From Trifolium pratense (Eukaryota; Streptophyta; Magnoliopsida; Fabales; Fabaceae), in assembly GCF_020283565.1 (NCBI RefSeq), contig NC_060059.1:12965501-13029500 (forward strand): 64,000 nucleotides of DNA, in the 5' to 3' direction. Both the position numbers and the translations under genes were made by a program. Below, one piece after another: positions 31,142-43,902 of the stretch (positions are counted from its first letter, which is position 1; each line of letters opens with the position of its first letter). The notes beneath the pieces were generated by a model, which was not told where the DNA came from, did no database searches, and saw only the letters and a list, made by a program, of their open reading frames with translations.

Positions 31142-31391
31142 ATTAATTACCCGTGGCGGAGTTAGGATCCTGGACCAGGGGTGCAGGCCATTTAATTTTA
31201 ATAAATAATAATTATTTTATTTTTAAATTAATTATTATTATATATTACAAAAATTATATGTAATCTAACATCATAAGTGTAGAATTATAAAAAAAAAAAG
31301 TGTAGACAAAATCAGACGAAGTAATTTTAGTGTATTGGTATACTAATACTTTTTTTGAATAAAGTAATTGTATAATACTATTTCTTATAAA

Positions 31392-31395
<4 letters not shown>

Positions 31396-31463
<68 letters not shown>
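31396..31463. repeat. (TA)n microsatellite
   Basis: Uninterrupted TA run on the left side of the nested MITE. Confidence 0.95.
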
Positions 31464-31464
<1 letters not shown>

Positions 31465-31466
<2 letters not shown>

Positions 31467-32232
31467 TTAGGATCCGTTGACACCAGGTGTCAAACTAAAT
31501 TTTGACACCAAATCTAATCCGTCAATTACAATTAATCCGATGGCTATGTTTATTCATTTAATTTGTGCACATGTTCCTGACTCTTGCTAACAACTCCCTA
31601 ACTTTATTTTTTTTGCGCTACGCATTCATCGTGCCCTCTGTTTCAACATGTGTTTGACAAAATCCACACTTGTATGATTCTAGGCCTTTCTCAATCTGTG
31701 TTATTTAGTCAGGTGCTTTCTCTTTCCAATTTTTTAGTGATGCAATGGCAAAATATTGGAAAATTATGTGATAATTCACGAATTTCATGAGTCATGACTG
31801 CGATGCAAATGCAATACTCTATTCACCGATTTTGTTTCTAGGTTCATGAATTTCATTCAGGTGCTTTATCTTTTTCTTTTTTTTTTTTTTGAATTGTGGG
31901 TTTTATTGTGTTTAAACGATAAAGAGACGTGCATTAGGTGTTAGGATTATGATCACCGATTCACCGATTAAGATGAACATTTGGATCAAACAAAAAAAAA
32001 TCCAATCGCTGCAGTTGTTCAAAAAAAAAAACAACCAATCGCTGCAGATAAATTGAAAAGTTTAGTTAAATGCTGGGATGTTCTTCAACGCTGTTGCAGA
32101 GTACTAATGAGAGGTACCGAGAAGATCACATGAGCTGATTTATAAAATAAACAAGGACCGTCAGATTAATTGAAATGGACAGATAAGATTTGGTGTTAAA
32201 GTTTAATTTGACACCTAGTGTCAATGGATCCT

Positions 32233-32236
<4 letters not shown>
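31465..32236. mobile_element. Long-TIR MITE inserted in a (TA)n tract
   Basis: About 110-bp imperfect inverted ends: left agttaggatccgttgacacc, right (reversed) agtcaggatccattgacact, followed on both sides by GTGTCAAA and ACACCAAATCT blocks. (TA)n flanks both sides (31396-31463 and 32235-32266), as with the rice Micron MITEs that target TA microsatellites. It has no coding capacity. Confidence 0.7.

Positions 32237-32266
<30 letters not shown>
32235..32266. repeat. (TA)n microsatellite
   Basis: TA run on the right side of the nested MITE. Confidence 0.95.
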
Positions 32267-32268
<2 letters not shown>

Positions 32269-32791
32269 CAAAACTTTGAGATTATTAGAGTCAAAGAAGA
32301 TAAAAAAAATATTTAAAATTGGGTGAAAATTTACTGACCAAATAATATGATTATAAACTCAACTGAAATTGGGCTAGATTGGAATCGGGTCATATATAAT
32401 GAAAAGCCCAAGCCAGAATGGTATAGGAAACCTAAATAATATACCGTTGTCTCTATCCTTTTAAACAAAGTGGCCGCCACACTCTGCTTCCTTCTTTTCT
32501 CTTTATTTCCTCTGCTCTTTGTCTACATCTCCATCATCTTCATCATCTCTGCAACTATGTTTACTAAAGCATCATCTTTATTTCTTTTCTTCTTTTCTTT
32601 TGTTCTCGTGATTCTCTTAGGTCAGGGTGCAACATCAAAATTTCAGGGTGTGCAAGATGCAAAAAATATAAGATTATACGTGTAGTTCCCAGAAGTTCAG
32701 GGTGTGCAGTTGCACACCCTCGGATACATGTGGCTCCGCCCCTATTAATTACCATCTGCGTGAGACCAAAAAACTTAAATAGCTCACTTGA

Positions 32792-33156
32792 TAAAGTTAA
32801 ACAACTTAAATTTTATCATATTTGATTAAAATTTAATAGTAAAATTTATTAATTCAACGATAGAAACTAATTTATGTGTGGTGCAAGACTTATTTTGTCC
32901 ACCATAGAAGTGATAGAACTAACTTCATTTATTTATAGGTCAATTCTAATGTGCACAAATGATTTAGGTCTTGTAAAGTTAAAGAACTTAAATTTTATCA
33001 TACTTGATTAAAATTTAATAGTGAAATTTATTAATTCAACGATAGAAACTAATTTATGTGTGGTGCAAGACTTATCTTGTCCATCATAGAAGTGATAGAA
33101 CTAACCTCATTTATTTATAAGTCAATTCTAATGTGCACAAGTGATTTAGGTCTTGT
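32792..33156. repeat. Tandem duplication, 182-bp unit
   Basis: taaagttaaacaacttaaat at 32792 recurs as taaagttaaagaacttaaat at 32974, and the similarity continues to tttaggtcttgta at about 33156. A few substitutions separate the copies. The unit contains no gene; the flanks 32753-32791 and 33157-33508 hold nothing recognised beyond AT-rich DNA and CA/AC-rich stretches. Confidence 0.85.
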
Positions 33157-33508
33157 ACCATGCACAATGTTTTCGCTTTGAAACTAACATACTTGTGTCA
33201 CATAGAGATAGAACGAAAGCATATTAAGAAAGGCTTTAATACATACCATACCATACCCACCAAATATATACACACACATAGTTAGATTAGTCTACCCCTT
33301 ACAAGTTCTTATTTAAATTGACGAAGCATGCAAAGACGCATGAAAACTATATATAACACGACCTCTATTTATATATACATATCGATATCTCTCACACACA
33401 CAAACAAAAGTGCATTGGATACATAGCCAAAGTATAAGGAAAACAAATACCACACCGCCACCATTGAAGATCATGCACGCAAATTGCAAGTGCTCATCGA
33501 TTCATTTA

Positions 33509-34823
33509 TCACACATCGAAAGGAGAAGAAGGGCTTGGTCTGTTTTGGCCTGTCTTGCCCTTCTCAAACGCATCTGTTGTTGACCTTCTTCTAAAACGAA
33601 AGGGTTCTCTACCTCCTATACATACATAGGTACAATACATCAGACATGTTGCATATTGATTTCAACAAAATACTTGAATTTTATCTCCATCTCTCTTTCA
33701 TTTTTTACTTTCTACACTTTCCACATATTTTTAAGTTATACATACAGACAAAAATATACTCTCCCTACCTTGTTTACTTTTTAGATTCATTGAAAAATCA
33801 ATATATCTAACCTTTATTTAAGCTAAATACATCAATTGTTCAATTAATGAATCTAGAAACTAATTTTTGTTTATAAATAAGATCGGAGAGAGTATATTTT
33901 ACATCATATTTAATAATAAAATTTTGATGGGTCCAAACATAATAATTTCAATTAGAAAAAGTTGATGAGTAAATAAAATGTACTTAATTAGTTCGCTGTA
34001 CGTCATAAGGAGATCATCACACATGTATTTTCATATGGTCCCCCACCATGTGTGATATATGTTTAATTAATTTCGGCTAAATATATTAATCTAAAGTTTA
34101 AAAATGATTAAATTAAATATACTATACGAGAAAACTCTAGATCATGAGGTTGTCCCTAAAAATAAAAATAAAGGGGCCTCTAGTATGGACCTAACTTTAT
34201 TGATCATTTTTTTTAATGATCTTTATTGATAATTTTTAATAAAATGTTACCTATGTTTCCGTTTATTATTCTTACAAAATTCATATTCTTACTACATAAA
34301 AAATACCACTACATCCAATATTTTTTATAAGAAAAAGTTAATTTTTTAGATTTATTAATAATTTAATATAGACCAAATATTTATTGTTAGGAATTTAAAA
34401 AGCAAATTGTTTCCGTAACTTTTATTTTCTAAAAAGTCCAAAGGATTGAGCCAAATAATGTGCAGGGATATGGTTGAAAAAGAAGAAAAAAAAAATAGTA
34501 TGAAGCCGTAAGGACATATTTACCCCTATACAAAAATACTATTGTTGAGCACATCCTCTCTCAGTCTCACTCAATCTCTGGAGTGATGAAATCACAGATC
34601 CCAAAAAGCCACTATCTGTATTGAGGTAGTATACCTTACCAGAAAAGGGGGAAACCGGAGGAGTAGAACCAGCGGGGGAAGCAGGAGCAGATTCACTCTG
34701 ACTCTGGTACCCATTTGGTTTCAGGATCATTATACTACGTGTCACTTTCATTCCATCCTCTGCTGATGAATCACCACCGTAGGATCTCACATCTGCTCCT
34801 GATCATAGAATATCACAAATTCA

Positions 34824-34899
<76 letters not shown>

Positions 34900-35078
34900 T
34901 GCAAGTTGTAACAAAATATACATATAGATAATTAGATGATTCATTAAGTTGAACGCATACCACACTTGTCAGAGATAGATGGAGAAGGGAAGGTAGGGTG
35001 CTTTCGGAGTTTGCCGAGACCGTTCTCCGGCCTAGGTCCGGCGACGGTGTCATCCCACAAGTGATCAAGCAAGCTCAT
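33509..35078 (-). CDS. DRM1: Dormancy-associated/auxin-repressed protein (DRM1/ARP), three exons
   Basis: Exons 35078-34961, 34798-34640 and 33615-33509, GT-AG, sum 127 aa. The protein begins MSLLDHLWDDTVAGPRPENG, has the conserved centre VTRSIMILKPNGYQ and GSTPPVSPFSGGREPFRFRR, and ends RPSPSSPFDV. This matches the plant DRM1/ARP family: small, disordered, Pro/Ser-rich proteins induced in dormant buds and repressed by auxin and sugar; biochemical role unknown. Intron 1 carries a (TA)n tract and intron 2 a Stowaway MITE. If intron 2 is retained, the frame runs 32 residues past the donor and stops at 34539, giving a plausible short isoform. Two G-boxes lie upstream. Confidence 0.95.
33759..33892. 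mobile_element. Stowaway-like MITE in DRM1 intron 2
   Basis: 134 bp, left end ctctccctaccttgtttact and right end (reversed) ctctctccgatcttatttat, flanked by TA. Short inverted ends and the TA duplication fit Stowaway (Tc1/mariner). Confidence 0.7.
34831..34897. repeat. (TA)n microsatellite in DRM1 intron 1
   Basis: About 33 uninterrupted TA units between the first two DRM1 exons. Confidence 0.95.
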
Positions 35079-35294
35079 GTCATGAGAGTGAGTGAGTGAT
35101 ATGTTGGGAATATGGGAAGCGCAGTACTATATATGAGATACTATTTAACAGCTAGCACGTCATGGGTTTCAAAACTATATCTGGACCGTTGATTTCAATC
35201 CATGTGGACGTGGGATCTGGACTCTTCCAGAGATAAGGTTTGTTTGGTGTACATATGGGTCCCCCCAAGAATTTGGGTATGAGTATGGGATGGT

Positions 35295-35307
35295 CACGTG
35301 ACACGTG
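35295..35307. promoter_or_regulatory. Paired G-boxes upstream of DRM1
   Basis: CACGTG at 35295-35300 and again at 35302-35307, about 220 bp upstream of the start codon. G-box/ABRE cores bind bZIP and bHLH factors and fit the stress, ABA and dormancy expression of the family. Confidence 0.65.
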
Positions 35308-35309
35308 TA

Positions 35310-36700
35310 CGACAGAATAATGGACTATCATGTGACATTTCGTTTTCTTTTGAGGATGTGTTTAAGTTACAAAAATACCCATCACCATGAGAGACGAGTC
35401 ATGAGTATGAGACTGTAACTGCTAATCCAAATCGGGAATGTAGCTTTTTTTTGAACCAATTCACTCATTTGTCTTTTGCGTCATTCAAGTATAAAGTTGA
35501 CCCATTATATCTTTAAATTGGCCAAAATATCAAAAGCTAAATAACCAACTTTTGTAAAATTATGATAATATAAGTTGAACATGTCAAAGTGACACCATAC
35601 AGTACATATTCTCAAACAAATTAAGTGTTTGTTCAAATGGGCAGAAAGTTTGCCAAAAATTAACACTTTAATTACTGTTTGCCAAATTAAGTGTTTGGCT
35701 TAAAAGGATCAACATATTAGCCATTAAATCTCAAATGCAGTAGAGCAGTAGAAACCATGGAACTATTTTCTGCTTCCCTGAAGAAGATTACAATATGGTA
35801 TGGTGGACTACTTTTTAAACAATGCAGACTTGCAGCTGTTTCACACTTACTGAGTATAGCAGCTTTATAATGAGAAAGGCACTGGCTTGGAGTGTGAATG
35901 GCATGGAATATGCATAGTCTTGTGCTTGTTAAATAAACAAATCTTCTTGCCAACCTGCCATAGCTATTAGTAGTATTTGGAAGTGGGTTTCAAGTGGTCT
36001 TCGTAAACTTCCAATCCAGGTAACATAGGAGATGGAGAAGGTTTTGTAATCTTAGTCAATGAATACAGAAGCATAGCAATAGCTGTCTATTCCAGCCTAC
36101 TAATTTCTGGTCTACTGTACATCTATCCAATAGAAGCTCCTAATAGAACATTTTCCATATACTGTGGTATGATTAACATGCAAGCATTTTTTTTGTGTAA
36201 AATATAAGAATGAATGTCTAAGATGAAATTGAAAGCATATCTAGACATTTTATATGGATTGTGTACATGGTGTTCTTCCATCCCTCACATAATTCACAAA
36301 TATAACTCAAATAAGCAAGCTACTGCCTCCTTGGGACGGTGATCTGATCACTTCATGGCTCCAAACAATGCGGGAACAAATAATGGGAGCAACTAGCAAG
36401 TAAGGGAGAGGAACTGGAATTTGAAATCACGTGAAAATAATGTGAAAATAATACGAGAGAATCAACGAAAGTGTTATCGCAAAAGAATTGTAATCACAGG
36501 TGATGCTTGATTGTATAATAGGTGAACTCTATTTTCATTCCAACAAAAGTGGCACCACAACTCTTAATTGAACAAAATTGTTAAATTGCAACTACTGTGC
36601 AACCAAAGCAATATGTGTCGAACAGTACTTTAACCAAAACAGAAGCTAACATTAGAAAAGGGTTTAACATGGTTCTAAAATGAATAAGCTGAACATACAA
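35310..36700. other. Intergenic; possible exon remnant
   Basis: The minus strand from about 36060 to 35966 can be read as KPSPSPMLPGLEVYEDHLKP and ends at a stop, which looks exon-like, but I recognise no protein and see no partner exons. The rest is AT-rich; the right end holds the RPL22 3' untranslated region. Confidence 0.4.
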
Positions 36701-37891
<1,191 letters not shown>

Positions 37892-38543
37892 TTTTTCCGC
37901 ACCGAAAGGGAGCACTGGTAATGGACGGCGGTGGCAGAAATTAGGGTATAGATTTGCCTACAATTTATACGCTTACGTAAAACGCGCGTTTCATTTGGTA
38001 TCTTCTTGTTTTCGATTATTTTTTAATTTTATTTTTTGGTAAGCGATTATTTTTTAATTGTTCCACTTTTTTTTTTTGTATTTGTTAAAAACAATTTTTT
38101 TCGTTTGCCATCACATGTTTAAGAGACCAAAACACTTACCACTTGGACCAATTCATTTTATTGTTTCGAAATGATCACTATCTTATGAGAAAATAACATT
38201 TTTCTTTGTGTATTACTAATTTATAACATTTTTTATATGATATTTAATTTAAGTAGTATTTCAACTTATAACACATAGTTTTGAGAAGAAATAACAAGTT
38301 ATTCAAAATTCACACACGAAGAGGTTGAAGTTCGAATTCCAATTAATGTATATTGTTAAGATTTTGATAAAATGGAGAAGTTGAATGATAAGAGCTTAGA
38401 AGGCTTGAAAGAGAGTAGAAATTGTAACATTTTATTTTGATAAAAGATAATAAAAATAGAGTAATTTGAGGTTTAACTAACTTTTTTTTGAACGGCAAAG
38501 AATTAGTAATATCTATTCTATTATCTATTATCTATTATTATTA
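37892..38543. other. Intergenic; RPL22 promoter then AT-rich DNA
   Basis: No telo box was noticed in the first 150 bp. The rest is AT-rich with no recognised element up to the Helitron terminus at 38544. Confidence 0.4.
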
Positions 38544-39322
38544 CTAGGGGTAAACCCGTGCGTTGCACGGGTTCGATTAAAATATATAACTAAAATAATT
38601 TTATAAATGAAAAATAATAATTGTGATAAGTTTAATCACACATAATTAAAACATAATTAATTTAAAATATGATCATGTTTAATATTAGTATATGTATATA
38701 AAAAAAAAGTTGTTTAGAAATATTAGATTTTATTTATTTATATCATAGTTTTGTTTATATTTTAATGTAATAGATCTCTTATAATATTTTATAAATTTGA
38801 AGGGATACATCATATTTTATTTTAATTGTGTGCTCCTATAAGAACTTAGGTTTTCTTTATATGAATGACAACTTTACAGTCATATGTCACTTTGCTTTTT
38901 ATTTTTTTATGTCTCCGTTATTGTATTTTCAATAACAGTTGGAGGCATGCGTACATACATACTTTTTTTTATCACGTGATCTCGTTTTTTGAAAATTACG
39001 AATCAAATAACGTAACCGGCCGTTTACTCCCTTATATGCAATTTAAGGCACCAAATAGCTTTTCTACTTACTTCTCTTTCGGTCTTTTGAAGTTTCTCCT
39101 CACATATTCATTTGGTGAAATTTTATCCCGACTTTATTAGTCCCAATTTTTTTAGTATATTGTTTAGTTTACATTTTTTTTCTTAGTCTTTTTTTGTTTT
39201 GGTTTGTTTTTTCTTTTTTATGGTAAAGTTTGTGACCCTACAAATTTATTTTTAGTTTTTGTGTCTCTTATTTAATAATATTTGCTTGAATATTTAGTGT
39301 ATTTTTGTTATAATATATATAA

Positions 39323-40005
39323 GGCTAAATTGCAGTTTTGGCCCCCCACGTTTTATAATTGTGCGATTTTGGCCCCCCAAGTTTCAAATGAGCGATTTTG
39401 GCCCCCCACGTTTGCCCCCTTTTGCATTTCTTGGTCCCCCTGACTATTTTGACCAAAAACCTGCTGACATCGAATACTTTTGACACGTGTCTTAATTGTA
39501 TTGGCCAATCAAAATTTATTATTTTTTTTTAAAAGAAAAATTTAAGGAAATGTCACGTGACTCTTTTTTTGTTGGGGTTAATTATTTATTTTTTAAAAAA
39601 ATTTTGTAAAAATCAACAATAAAAAGCCTTAATTTTAGCAATCAGATGTTAGAGTTTTCTAACCAAAATTGCGATTTAAGACTACCAACAGAGGCACTAA
39701 CATCTGATTGTTAAATTAAGACTTTTAATTGTTGTTTTTTACAATTTGTAAAAAAAAAAAAATTAATCCCAACATAAAAAGAGTCACGTGACCTTTCCTT
39801 AAATTTTCTTATAATTTTGGTTGGCCAATACAATTAAGACACGTGTCAAAAATATTCCATGTCAGCAGGTTTTTGGTCAAAATAGTCAAGGGGTCCAAGA
39901 AATGCAAAAGGGGGCAAACGTGGGGGCCAAAATCGCTCATTTGAAACTTGGGGGGCCAAAATCGCACAATTATGAAACATGGGGGGCCAAAACTGCAATT
40001 TAGCC
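39323..40005. mobile_element. Non-autonomous Mutator-like MITE with about 200-bp TIRs
   Basis: Ends read ggctaaattgcagttttggc and its reverse complement, and the inverted similarity runs inward through the tttgaccaaaaacctgctga and gacacgtgtcttaattgtat blocks. Direct 9-bp duplication tatatataa at 39314-39322 and 40006-40014. No coding region. Inserted within Helitron 1. Confidence 0.88.
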
Positions 40006-40125
40006 TATATATAAACCTTAAATACTTTTTGTTGCCAATATATAAGTTTGGATGATGATTTCATATATTTGAATTTAGGTTCAGTTATTTGGCTCAGGTA
40101 AAGAAAGTTTATTTTGCATGTCTCC

Positions 40126-40190
40126 CGAGAGGTCACTTGGTTGAGGAGTTAATCTTCAACCTAGAGGAACTTGGTTCGAGACCCGACACC
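40126..40190 (+). repeat. tRNA-related SINE head (candidate)
   Basis: A-box-like ggtcacttggttgaggag and B-box GGTTCGAGACC (from 40173) at normal spacing for an internal Pol III promoter. No full tRNA fold; the 3' end of the SINE was not delimited. Confidence 0.45.
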
Positions 40191-40542
40191 CGAAAAAGAA
40201 AGTTTATTTTAGAAGAATTTAACATCTCATCTTATTATTTGCTTAAAAATGTTATATTATTCTTATAAATATCTCTCTATATTTATTTTGGGCCGTAAAT
40301 ACTCTTAAATCATATTCTCAAAGTCCTACATATATGTTTCAATCATATTTTTCGTTTATTATAAGCAATTGTTAAATAATTATGACTATCTATTTTAACA
40401 AAATTAAAAATAGATGATAGTTTTTGTAACTTGAAAGTTTGTCCTAAGTTAATATTATTAGTGGTGTGAAATTATAATATTTTTATTATATGCAAAATTT
40501 TAAAATTCTAAATTATTATTATTTTGTTGTAGGTATAATTTT

Positions 40543-40948
40543 GGTTTAATTAGTTTTTTGGTCCCTTAAAGATATTTTAGGTTTCACAATGGTCCCTTAA
40601 AGAAAAAAAGGTCCGGATTGGTCCCTTAAAGACACATCTGTTTCTCAATTGGTCCTTTCTGTCAATTTTTTACAAAAAACGTTAGTTTTAGTTGACTGGA
40701 TTGTAGATGCCATTAAGTGTAAGTGATCCACCAAAAACCTTATTAATTTTTAAAATTTTAACCATTGGAATTTTTTGTTATATTTGAAGTTAAAATTTAA
40801 CGGAAAGGACCAATATGACAAACATATATGTCTTTAAAGGACCAATCCGGACCTTTTTTTTTTAAGGGACCAATCCGAGCCTTTTTTTCTTTAAGGGACC
40901 ATTGTGAAACCTAAAATGTCTTTAAGGGACCAATAAATTAATTAAGCC
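40543..40948. mobile_element. Mutator-like MITE with repeated ggtcccttaaag motif
   Basis: 406 bp. Inverted ends ggtttaattagttttttggt / ggcttaattaatttattggt. Each TIR contains three ggtcccttaaag-type blocks. Direct 9-bp duplication tataatttt at 40534-40542 and 40949-40957. Non-coding, inside Helitron 1. Confidence 0.87.
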
Positions 40949-42338
40949 TATAATTTTTTTTCAAGTAAATGCATGCATGATAGAATTGTAATTTACAATT
41001 AAATACGTAAACTGATTGTATATGACATGCAATTAAAACTCAATATGAAAATGAAAGGTCCCATGAATAAAAACTAAACCTTTCAATATTCATTACTTTT
41101 AATCATCATTAATTAAATAGAATAAGAAAGGGGAGAAGTTACAAATGAGTATTAGGATTTTTTTTTAGAAGTGTCACATTGTCATAAGTAATGCAAGCTA
41201 AATATCATGTCAAAGTCATTATCATTATCACAATTCACACAATGCTTACATAATTTAGTCTGAATATATAAGTTTAAAGTATCCCTGAAATTAGAAGATT
41301 TGAACTTCACCACAATGCTTGCATAATTTATCTAACCGTCTATGAATGTAGAGGAAAAACGTGAGTATAAACATATACTCACATTTAGTTATAAAGACTA
41401 TGGACTCATGTTATAATAGTGGTTATAACATTCTTTTCTTTTTTTAAATGAACTAAAATTTAGAATTGAAAGTGAATTCCTTCAAAACATAGATGAAAAT
41501 TATAAAAAAAAATGAATCACTTGCACCAAACATATTGATGCTATAAATTTATTACCTAACTATTGGAAAATTCTTCAAACATCATATATCTCAATCCTCT
41601 AAATCTTCCACAACTTTCTTGCTCCATAATATTAGTTGACTCTTTATTAGATACAATTTGAGAAAGGAATATATTTTGTCATCTTACATGGAATGAAGCC
41701 TCTTAAAAATTATCATTGGTTCTATGTTCTTGATAACAAAAGAACAACCAATATCAGTAAATAAATGAGAAAAATAAGATTGTTTACTTACAACCATTGT
41801 TATGATAAAAAAAAATTAAAGATTTAAATGACAATAATTTGATAAGAGTAATTGAGAATACCGACCTTTTCATCCATTAGCATTCTATCTGCGGTGAAAA
41901 ATTATTTCTTCCAAGCTACAAATGAAGAACAAAAACTAAACATTAGTACATATGAATATTGTAGGATAACAAAAACTAAACATTAGTATATATAGCACCA
42001 TGTAGAAATAAACTCAAAGATTGAGTGAAATTGTCAAATGTTAAGATTTAGGAATGAGTAGAAAATGAATGTGAGGTGGTGGTTATAAAGAGTGTGAGAG
42101 AGAGTGAAAGTCACTAAACTTTTCTACTTTGTAAGTTATATTTGGAGGAATGTTAAAGGATGCATACAATTATGATGATGCTAAATAATGCATTAGTTTT
42201 TTTAAAAAAAATTAAATTTAATAAATTAAAAGAGACAATATTAAGATTTTAATAGAGATTATGAACTATTTTTTAGAGTGCCACATCATCACAATGCTTG
42301 CTTATGAGCAACTCAACCTTCCTTTTACTAGTAAAAGA

Positions 42339-43902
42339 TTATGTATAAAGAGGATACACGAGTTTTAGTGTGGACTTTTCATAATACCAATAATACCCTT
42401 GATTTTTTTAGTAGCAACAAAAATATTTTATTAACAAACTCACCACCATAACATAAATCACTTTTTTTTTAGCAGCAAAAATTATTTATTAACAAACTGA
42501 CCATAAGACATATCTTTTATTTTTTGAACATAAGTTAGGCACAGCAGATGCGGAACTCGCGTGCCTGGCCCGCTAGTATAAATAAATGGAATAAGTATAG
42601 GAGATACTTCATCCACACAGTAGAAGGAATAGTACAGAAAAGTACTCAACCCATCCAAATTCTAATGCCACTAACGAACTATGCAATCAAAAGGAAAAAC
42701 ACACCACTCATAAAATAAACATGGTGATTTAACCTTGTTAGATAAAAGCCATTTCCAAGAAACTAGTTGTATCCTTTCGAAGATCTCCATCGGCTCTCTA
42801 GTCTTTGACTCGAAGATTGTTTCATTCCGCGACTTCCAAAGCACCTAAATTGTAGCATGTCAAACCAACACACTAACTACCAAATATCAAACCTAACAAA
42901 CTAATTGAATCTCTATCAAACTAATTAAACCACTAACTAATCATCATTATTCTTAACACGTATAACCTAACGACATCATTGCATTGATTTGATTAGGATT
43001 ATTTGAGTTACTCAATTCCATTCAACTCGAACTCGAACTCATGATCGCCTTCAATTGTGCCAAATACTAAAAATCGTATTGCAAGTAACATTAGAGGACT
43101 AGATCCTCTCCGGTGAATAAAGAAGGGTTCAGTGAAATTTAAACCTTTTAAAAATAAAAAGTACAAAAAATAACATGTTTGAATAATCCATTTTTTATAA
43201 CTTATAGGCGAAAAAATAATTTATTTTGGATTTTTGGCCCCATATATTGAAGCCCTTGTTGACGATCCTTTACTCCGACATCATACAGGGTTCCTCAAAT
43301 AATGTGATATCTCACACCAGGTAAATCCTTAACCCTTCCCCCTCTTACTACAGAATGTTCAACAATACCACATTATTAACAACAAACTCCACAAGGTTTT
43401 TTTTTTTTTTTTTTTTACTTTGATTTTATTAGCACTATTCGAGTTGGTCAATTCTATTTAAAACCATGATCACCTTCAATTTGGTTTTAAGTCCTAATAA
43501 TAAGCTAGAGTTCACACCATGCCCGTTAAGATAAAGAACTTTTATGGTTAACAAACACTATAAGATAAAAAATATCAAACATCAATTAATAAATAAACAA
43601 TTTATTTTACATCGACATAAATAACAAATCATATTTGATTTTCTCAGCAACAATTGAGATATTTGGTTTTCCCCTTAAAATGAACACAGATGATATTGTA
43701 CTAAAGAAAATTCGATGCAATCAGCAACAAGAAATATATTCTCCCTAGCAAGTAAAACTTTCATTCCAGTATTTTATTTGACCACAAAAAATTATATTGC
43801 AAAATTTGCAGTGACTGTAATTCTACTAATGCTAAGTAGTGATATGTCAGATACAAAGATCAGCTAGAATAAAGAATTCCCGGAACTCTAACTGCATTTA
43901 AT
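42339..43902. other. Intergenic repeat debris
   Basis: A possible third Helitron-type end lies at about 42538-42576: a hairpin with AGGCAC/GTGCCT arms, then tggcccg and CTAG followed by T. Two stretches near 42408 and 42461 look like LINE 3' tails in reverse (poly-T, then agcagcaaaaattatttatt). The right end holds the 3' flank of the HIG1-domain gene. No gene. Confidence 0.4.

Larger units (their letters stand above)
31150..32743. mobile_element. Degenerate hAT-like non-autonomous element
   Basis: Ends show an imperfect inverted repeat built around GGCGGAG (left cccgtggcggagttagg; right, reversed, aggggcggagccacatg). They are flanked by a direct attaatta(c) at 31142-31150 and 32744-32752, the 8-bp duplication expected of hAT elements. 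GTGGCGGAGC termini are common on plant hAT-type elements. It contains a nested MITE and no transposase. A short signal-peptide-like ORF near 32557 may be captured or chance. Confidence 0.55.
38544..42338 (-). mobile_element. Non-autonomous Helitron 1
   Basis: On the minus strand the 5' end is TCTTTTACTAGTAAAAGGAA (from 42338). The 3' end is a hairpin AACCCGTGC-AAC-GCACGGGTT followed by TACCC and CTAG, ending at 38544. The base before is A and the base after is T, the Helitron A/T target. No Rep/helicase. Two MITEs are nested inside. Both ends are shared with the element at 46451-49777, which confirms the boundaries. Confidence 0.82.

Noticed and set aside
32470..32685. Hydrophobic ORF resembling a signal peptide
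   Set aside because: T/C-rich low-complexity DNA inside the hAT-like element gives Leu/Phe/Ser by chance; no downstream domain. Captured 5' gene sequence cannot be excluded.
33473..33583. Small plus-strand ORF (MHANCKCSSIHLSH...) as a peptide gene
   Set aside because: It is antisense to DRM1 exon 3, which restores the conserved C-terminus GGREPFRFRR...SSPFDV with proper splice sites.
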